64,000 bases of DNA from assembly GCA_021018815.1 (NCBI GenBank), contig JAITYX010000006.1, forward strand, positions 2,631,001-2,695,000, written 5' to 3'. The first letter of the stretch is position 1, and every line of letters begins with the position of its first letter. The notes under the pieces are model-generated. The model was given only the letters and a program-made list of their open reading frames with translations, ran no database searches and was not told where the DNA came from. Shown here one piece after another: positions 57,340-64,000 of the stretch. Source of the stretch: Talinum fruticosum (lineage: Eukaryota; Streptophyta; Magnoliopsida; Caryophyllales; Talinaceae). The position numbers and the translations under genes are program-made.

Positions 57340-59566
57340 AGAATCAATAAGGGAGGAAATTATACGAGATGGGGAACCGATTAACAGTGCAGCGAGCAAC
57401 TCTCATTGGTGAAGCCATTCTCTGCAGGGGAAATTAAAGCTGCAATGTTTTCTAATCTCAATCATAAAAGTCCAGGCCTAGACGGATTTAGCGGTGGCTT
57501 CTTTAAGAAAAGTCTGGAAGACAGTGGGGATGTATGCGAGTGTGGGAATTCTTCGAAACAAGGAGAATGCCTAAAGAATGGAACTCTACAAGGATTACTT
57601 TTATAGAAAAGAGCTCTAACCCCGAAACTGCTGCAGAATATATACCAATAGCATGTCGTAACGCTTTATACAAGTGTATATCAAAATTGGTTTGCATTAG
57701 ACTAAAAGAGATCCCGCCACATGTCATTCAAGACAATCAATCAACCTTTGTTGAAGGTAGACTCATTGCTCATAATATTATGATTTGCCAAGACTTGGTT
57801 AGATTATATCAAAGAAAGAAAGTCTCACCAAGATGTCTATTCAAAATAGACCTAAAAAAAGCATATGACTCGGTGTCTTGGGATTTCCTTGAATGCCTCC
57901 TGCATAAATTAAAGTTCCCCCAGTTTTCATCAAATGGCTTCTAACTTTGATATGTACTTGCACGTATACATTTAATATCAATGGTAGTGATTATGGTAGT
58001 TTTAAAGGTAGAAAAGGGTTTGAGGCAAGGAGACCCAGTCTCTCATTTGGTTTTTGTACTGATGATAGAGTATCTTATTAGAACCTTAGCCTTTACAGAC
58101 CTTACACAACTCTTTCGCATTTTATCCTTTGTGCAAGGAATTGAAGCTAGTAAACTTATGATTTGTTGATGATTTAATGTTGTTTTGTAAGGTTCATGTG
58201 GCAACTATGCAACTTATCATGAAGGGTTTTCACCACTTCTCTAAGGCATTTGGACTGCAAATAAATTCTACTAAGTCTCGGGTGTTTGTAGCGAGGGATC
58301 TCCGATAGAACCAAAGAGGAAATTTTCAAATTGACTGAATTTGCACAGGGGTCATTTCCAGTGAAATATCTTGGAGTACCTTTAACCACCAAGAGATGTA
58401 CAAAAGCAGACTGCCATTCAATTGTGGAGAAAGTCACAGCAAGAATTAATTGTTAGAAAACTAGGCACTGTCGTATGAAGGTCGACTACACCTCATCAAT
58501 TCAATTTGTTTTCTTTACACACATATTGGGCTTCACTCTTCATATTACCCAAGGGAGTCATCAAGGAAGTACAGAAAGTATGCAGGAAATTTTTTATGGG
58601 GACAAAAAGCCGAGCATACAAGAGTACCTCCAATAGCATGGGATTTTGTTTGCAAACCCGGAAGGCTGGGAGGGCTTGGAATAATCAAATACACTACCTG
58701 GAATCAAACTGCAGTAGCTAAGCACCTATGGTACATAATTGATGGCAAGGAATGCTTGTAGGTTAAGTGGATTAATGAACTATACCTCAAAGGCGGATCT
58801 ATTTGGTCCGTGGAAAGCTCTGCACATTCAGCCTGGTATTGGAAAAAGCTACTAAAAATGACGCCATTGTTCCAGTAGGCATACCATGGGATACTTGAAA
58901 ACACCACAAATCAGGTCAATACACAATACCCAGTGGCTATAAATGGCTACAAGGGTATGCAAACAAACTACTTGAAGCTCATCTCATTTGGAATAAATTT
59001 AGTGTCCCTAAACATTGCTTCGATTGTGGATGATGTTGCAAAATAGACTAGCAACAAAAGATAGGCTAATGGCAATGAACATCACAAGTACCTAGCCTAT
59101 GTGCACTCTGTTTCAATGCCTCGAAACTCATGCTCATATCTTCTTCGAATGTGCCCCGAGTCAAACTATAGTGCAAAATGTGATGATAGCTATGAGATAT
59201 AATATGAATATGATTCAGTTCAAGGGGTGCCGGATATGGTCGAAATCGAGCAAAAACAATAGTGTAGAGAAAGGTGATCGTGTTATGCATAACCACAATT
59301 GTTTACTACATATGGGAAGTTAGGAATTGCATTATATTCAAACAAAAACAGAGATCAGCAGGGGAGATCACACAACTATGCATGCTTGTGATTAAAAGTA
59401 AACTAGTGAACTTGAGGAGGGTTTGTAAGAAAGGAACTGACATATAGTATTTAAGTTTGTTACTACCTTAGGCTTGGGATTTCCCTCTCTTAAGGCACCT
59501 GTAAAGAGTATTATATCCTCACTTGCTTTGGTAATGAGAATCACCTATTCTTACCAAAAACAAAAA
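57340..59566 (+). pseudogene. L1-type LINE ORF2 relic (RT and zf-RVT), 5'-truncated
   Basis: The RT starts near 57406 with the KPFSAGEIKAAMF and LNHKSPGLDGFSGGFFKK blocks, then FFETRRMPKEWNSTRITFIE, CISKLVCIRLKEIPPHVIQD, FKIDLKKAYDSVSWDFL, GLRQGDPVSHLVFVLMIEYL and an FVDDLMLFCK box (usually FADD) near 58165. VKYLGVPLTTK follows. The zinc-binding end reads WNKFSVPKHC..LQNRLATKDR and HIFFECAPS (to 59180). It ends near 59566 with TACCAAAAACAAA. No endonuclease domain is present. Several stops and frameshifts. Confidence 0.92.
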
Positions 59567-59805
59567 TGAACAAGTATTATAATCATTATTGTTAAAATTA
59601 AAAATAATAGTAACCATATATAGAAATCAAGGTAGAAAATATGCAACAAAATGAGATAACAACAATTGTCTATGTATTTTACTTGTTTTTGAGGGATTAT
59701 AATTCATGAATATAATTTCCAAGTGTCTAACACACATGTATTAATTGTATGAAAGATATAATATATTATTTTTCCCATGCATTTTGGGCCTTTACTTAAA
59801 GGGGG
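59567..59805. other. Spacer between two converging LINEs
   Basis: About 240 AT-rich bases with no feature seen. Confidence 0.5.
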
Positions 59806-61377
59806 ATTTGTTTTTGGTACGACGGTAGTATCATTTCATTACCACAAACGAGAGTATAAGCGATGTATAGGGTTTCATAAGTTAGGCATTCCCTAATTTA
59901 TGAAACAAAAAGAAAAAGTTCCTTTTTCATGGTGTCTTTTTTACAAGTATGAGCAATAAAATGAATTTTGCTATTAACTTGGCTTCTACTCAACTCAACA
60001 ACTTGATGGGTTAATGGTGAAGTTCCTTGAAAGCATCTAAAATTCCTCTTTCTCCAAATCGAGCTGTGCTAGTAGTCATACACATTCCAAAAACTCTAGC
60101 CTCGAGTTTATGTAAACTTGTATAAAGTAACTACCTCAACAACACTCTGAATGTTATATGTTGAGTACCAGATATCCTTATGTGATAAGACATTCTAGTT
60201 GACACACATTTGTAAAATAGGTGCTCATAAGTTTCCTCCTAACTTGCACATAAAGGAGGCAAGGAGTTCTTGTGACTAGTATGTGCATGTTCATAAGCCC
60301 GTCTTGTGTATTCAACATGCCATGCCACACCCTCCAAATCATGTTGGTGATAGGTATCTTTCTATCATGTCCAGTCAACCATTACTTAATATAGAGCATT
60401 CACCAGAGGTATTTGTCAGCCAATTATTGTTTGCATATCCGGACGAAAATTCGTCCCTAATTTTCAAGATTTGTCGCCAACACCAAGTAGTGTTCGTTTA
60501 GCTTGCACTTGCCAGATGCTATATGTTTTCATATAAGTTTCATGAATTTATTTAACTCACAAACAACATTTATCATCCACAATAAACCACAGATGTTTTT
60601 CCACAACTGCTTTATTCTAAGTATCACATGCTTTATCCACATACCACCAACAAACTTAGGTTTAGAGACATGGTGCCAAGCAATTGGAGGAGCTTTTGTG
60701 TATTCTACAATTTGATTCCGTTGGAAATTTCTACATACCCCTCTTTTTGCTTAATTGGTGTCATAGGCAAGATGAATAAGCTAGATCAATAAGTGAAGGA
60801 ATAGTAGGACAAAATTGATTAGTTGTAATCTCCTAGCATGTGAGATATGTCTTGTAGTCCAACATTTCACTCTTTTAATGATCTTCTCCACCAATCGCTA
60901 ACAGTTAGTTATCTTTCCTTTATTAGTGGTCAAAGGAACATCTAAGTATCTGATAGGGAACTTCTTGGGAAGCCAATAATCTCCATAATGTGTTTTCTTT
61001 TCAACTTCATGTACCCCTGCCATTAAAGCCTAGGATTTCGAACATTGGCAACAAGGCTTGCGGTATTACGTAAGTGTTTGAGGGCTAGCACTATAGTCTC
61101 AACTGCAAGGACATGACCTTTACAAAATATTGTTTGATCATCCACAAAACACAATTTGCAACCCTTTATAGAGAGGGTGGAATTTAAATTGAAGTTGAGT
61201 TGCCTTGAAGTTTAGGGTCCTTATGAGGTAATCCATCACTACAACAAAGAAGAGAGGGAGATAGGGTCTCCCTGTCTCGATGCCCTTTTGCCTTGAAACC
61301 ATCCATGAGTTTTGTCGTTCATGCTTAATGTATACGTACAAATAGTCATAGCTAGCATAATCCACATTCTAAACTTA

Positions 61378-61690
61378 GGGCATGTTCGAACTTACATACA
61401 AAACACACATAAATATAAATATAAACATAAACGAACATACATGAACATAAATGAGTAGAAACGAACATAAATGAATATAAACTAACATAAACAATACAGA
61501 AACAAACAAAAACAAACAGAAATGAGTTGTTAAATAAGAAAAGAATATAAACAAACTAACATTAATAAAAATGAAACGAACATGAACGAACATAAAAGAA
61601 CATAAGTGAACATAAGCGAACATAAAAGAACATAAATGTGCATAAAACATAAGTAGATTTTGTTTTTCATGTAAAGTCGAACAAGCCCTA
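61378..61690. mobile_element. MITE with internal short tandem repeats, inside the LINE
   Basis: The ends GGGCATGTTCGAACTTACAT and (minus strand) GGGCTTGTTCGACTTTACAT form a terminal inverted repeat of about 20 bp. The interior is an array of degenerate 10-12-base units of the type GAACATAAAC/GAACATAAAT. It interrupts LINE coding sequence. No clear target duplication. Confidence 0.6.
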
Positions 61691-61888
61691 TATGAAATTT
61701 AAGCTTATAGAGAAGTTGTTGTAGAACTCCCAGGAGATTAAGTCATAAGTCTTCATTAGATCAATTTTGAGCATAAATATCTAAGGGATCTTTCTTTCTT
61801 TGGGAGAGCCTCACTAAGTCTTGGCAAATCATGTGTCATGACCAATGAGTCTCCTCTCAACAAAAACAGATTGATTATCATCAACAAG

Positions 61889-63121
61889 TAGACCTGGCAA
61901 TCGAGTCATTCGGTTCGGGTTAAGTTCGATTCGAGTCAACTTTGGGTCGATCTCGTTCGAGTTGGATTCGGTTCCCATTCGGGTCAATTTGAGGTCGATC
62001 TCGTTCAAGTCGGGTTCGAGTTCGGTTTGGGTTAAATTTTGGATCGGGTCAATTTGGGGTGGGTCGGTTTCGGTTTGGACTGGGTCAATGTAGGTTCGAC
62101 ACTACAAAAAACACTAAAATAGCGACAAAAATGTCCGACGAGTTAGGAGCCCGTCGGACACTCCGACGTGTATTGCATCGGCCTTCGATGGTTAGGTTTT
62201 TTTTTTCAGGAATTCCGATGGGAATTACATTGGAATTTCGACGGGCCAAATGTAATTCCCGTAGGAATTCCCGTGGAAAATGTCCAACGGGCCTGTCGGT
62301 CAATCCGCACCGATGAGCGGAATTCCCACAGTTGAGTCCATCGGATATCCCATTGGAATTCGAAATTGCGTCAAAATTCTCGTCGAAATCCCATCACTAT
62401 TCTCGAGTTTTTTTGTAGTGCGGGTAGGTTTCGTATGGTTCAACTTTGGATCGGGATAAATCAGGTCGAGTCACTTTTGGGTTAAGTTGATATTCGGTCC
62501 GGTCAATTTTGGATCGGGTCAAAATCGGGTTGGGTCAAATTCGGATTACTTGTTTCAGCTTGTAACTTTCTCGTCCAAACTCCAATTGATGCAATCCTTG
62601 ATTCGTTGGAAAGCTTATTGAATCTACTTTCTAAATAAATAAACCAAAAATGGAAAACCCAAATATAATTTTGACATGAGGCATAAATTATATAGATATG
62701 CGTATAGTTATCATTTCTTTACCTCAAAAATATATAAAAAGAATATCAAAACTTATATAAACATATTGTGGTTAAAATTGGGTTGGATTAGATTCAGATT
62801 GAGTCAAACTCGGATTCGAGTCGGTTCGTGTTTGAGTTGCTTGAATTCGAGATGAATCAATTCGGGTCCGAATCGGTTTAGGTTGGTTCGAGTTGGGGTC
62901 ATTTCGAGTTTGGATTTTAGTCGGTTCAATTATATTTCGAGTCGGTTCGGTTTTGGATCGAGTAATTTCAGTATGGGTCTAAATCGGATTCATTAAAATT
63001 CGGGTCGGTTTAATTTTGGATTTTTGGTCAAAATCGGTTGAGAAGTTTCGGATGTCGGTTCGGGTTAGGTTTTGGGTCATTTAATTCGACTGTTTGGTTT
63101 GGTTTAGTTTTGCCAAGTCTA
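61889..63121. mobile_element. hAT-like element of GGGTC/GGTTCG repeats, inside the LINE
   Basis: The ends TAGACCTGGCAATCGAG and (minus strand) TAGACTTGGCAAAACTAAA pair as terminal repeats. The 8-base flanks TCAACAAG (61881-61888) and TGAGCAAG (63122-63129) agree at six positions, fitting a hAT duplication. Most of the interior is degenerate TCGGGTCAATTTTGGGTCG-type repeats. No transposase. It separates LINE codons on either side. Confidence 0.65.
62100..62420. mobile_element. CACTA MITE, 321 bp, nested in the hAT-like element
   Basis: Starts CACTACAAAAAACACTAAAA and ends CGAGTTTTTTTGTAGTG. The 3-base flanks are CGA and CGG, close to the expected identical triplet. The interior has subterminal words GTCCGACG, CCCGTCGGACA and TCCGACG in both orientations. 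No ORF of note. Confidence 0.82.
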
Positions 63122-63245
63122 TGAGCAAGTATTAGAAATATCTTTTTAGTCTTTCACAAAGCATTTTTTAAATGCATTTGTATAGAGTACGATAACATGT
63201 AATAGGTCTATAATCGATCCACTGTGGCAGGTAAGGCTAAGCAGA

Positions 63246-64000
63246 AAAATTAGGTACTCGGTTCTATAATCAGTCATTGAATATGAGTCGTTGATGTAAA
63301 TAATTAAATAAATAAATAAATAATATAATTTATCCAAATAAAAAAATCCTTTTATAAGTGAACTATCCTCCTCCTTTTTGTGTGTGTGTGATAATACAGT
63401 CTCATTAGTATTTTTTTCTAATAAATCTATACAATATATAATAGTAATCTTTTTAAATAGACTAAATACTACAAGAAGAGTGATTGTATAAGCTTGGTGT
63501 AGTCTCAACCATAAAAATTATTTGTTCATTAAAAATAAGTCATTGATGTAAATAATTAAACAAACGATAAAATTCACCGAAAGGAAAAAAAAAGGTTTCC
63601 CTTTAAAAGTAGACTCGTATCAAGGTAATATTGGATCCCCTTGTTGAAAAATAAATAAATAATATTATAAAATTATTTAATCTAAATCTAAAAATTAAAC
63701 AGTAAATAATTAGCCTTATTAATTTTAAAAAATATAAAACATAAAATAAAACCAAATTGAGCAGAAAATTAATAAATAAAGATTACAGAAAATTATATAA
63801 TGAACTAAATTAAAAATCTGGACATAATTAAAAATAGAAAAACTTTTTAAATTTTTCAAAAAAATTAAACACAATTAAAATAGAAAAAAAAACATAATCT
63901 AAAATAGAAAGTTAAACAAATAATCAATTACACTACAATACATATGAAAATAAATAATTAAATAAACTAGAATATTAAAACTATTTTTGGACCGAAACAT
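63246..64000. other. AT-rich flank, no gene recognised
   Basis: A near-duplicate 23-base word (AGTCGTTGATGTAAATAATT at 63287, with AGTCATTGATG... at 63538) is present, plus a short (GT)n at 63380-63390. The 120-residue minus ORF at 63146-63508 overlaps the LINE start and has no domain. Confidence 0.4.

Larger units (their letters stand above)
59806..63245 (-). pseudogene. Second L1-type LINE, minus strand, split by two insertions
   Basis: From the coding-strand start: DYRPITC and LYKCI (about 63220-63160), LCERLKRYF, then after an insertion DNQSVFVERRLIGHD near 61870 and KIDLMKTYDLISWEF near 61740. After a second insertion come YDYLYVYIKHERQNSWMVS, a GIETGRPYLPLFFVV block (usually GLRQGDPLSP) at 61.28 kb and FPIRYLDVPLTT near 60.95 kb, and the zinc-binding end at 60178-60378. 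It ends near 59806 with ACCAAAAACAAA, the same tail as the plus-strand LINE. Heavily decayed; order and orientation are unambiguous. Confidence 0.85.

Noticed and set aside
61375..61650. 91-residue ORF with FMFVHVRF repeats
   Set aside because: Translation of the tandem array in the MITE.

Overview
The window comes from a repeat-dense nuclear genome of a flowering plant, most likely a eudicot. It is AT-rich. It carries plant-type Ty1/copia and Ty3/gypsy retrotransposons primed by initiator tRNA-Met, L1-type LINEs, hAT, CACTA and PIF/Harbinger DNA elements, MITEs and long CA/TA/CT microsatellites. Only two host genes are convincing: a pair of thioredoxin h-like paralogues on the minus strand (41.6-42.3 kb and 46.95-47.7 kb). 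I did not recognise any tRNA, rRNA, CRISPR array or bacterial-type operon.

Layout. 0-6.6 kb: a decayed hAT transposase (minus) with an anonymous T-rich segment upstream. 6.74-14.51 kb: a complete but dead copia element (minus) with both LTRs, PBS, PPT and a near-perfect 5-bp target duplication. 14.58-16.38 kb: an element whose ends are 24-bp palindromes. 16.6-21.5 kb: a LINE stub cut by a CACTA terminus, then a decayed CACTA TNP2 transposase (minus) with its promoter and subterminal repeats. 21.66-25.3 kb: two large inverted-repeat foldbacks of a CACTA-associated family, with a probable solo LTR between them. 25.43-26.09 kb: a MITE with TTA target duplications. 26.15-30.27 kb: a PIF/Harbinger element with transposase and MYB-like ORFs, interrupted by a 1.3-kb hAT-like MITE and then by an 8.9-kb chromodomain gypsy element (30.27-39.2 kb) with 2.0-kb LTRs, one of them truncated. 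39.2-46.9 kb: MITE-like relics and thioredoxin pseudogene A. 46.95-47.71 kb: thioredoxin-like gene B, the best candidate for an intact gene. 49.4-49.9 kb: LINE 3' end. 50.1-57.2 kb: a Harbinger-like element hosting a copia element with 125-bp LTRs and a perfect AATAG duplication. 57.3-63.2 kb: two LINEs arranged tail to tail; the second is split by a tandem-repeat MITE and by a hAT-like element that itself contains a CACTA MITE.

The most notable biology is the thioredoxin pair. Gene B reads through three exons to about 180 residues, starts with MGANIS (an N-myristoylation-like start, as in subgroup II thioredoxins h), and has WSGCC where WCGPC is expected. Paralogue A has lost four residues at the same place and carries two in-frame stops. 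Next come the two hairpin-forming inverted repeats beside CACTA-type subterminal repeats with TATA boxes, which could be transcribed into small-RNA precursors. Almost every transposon ORF is broken by stops or frameshifts, so the window is mainly a record of nested insertion and decay. All calls are from reading the sequence only; family names rest on recognised motifs, not database searches.
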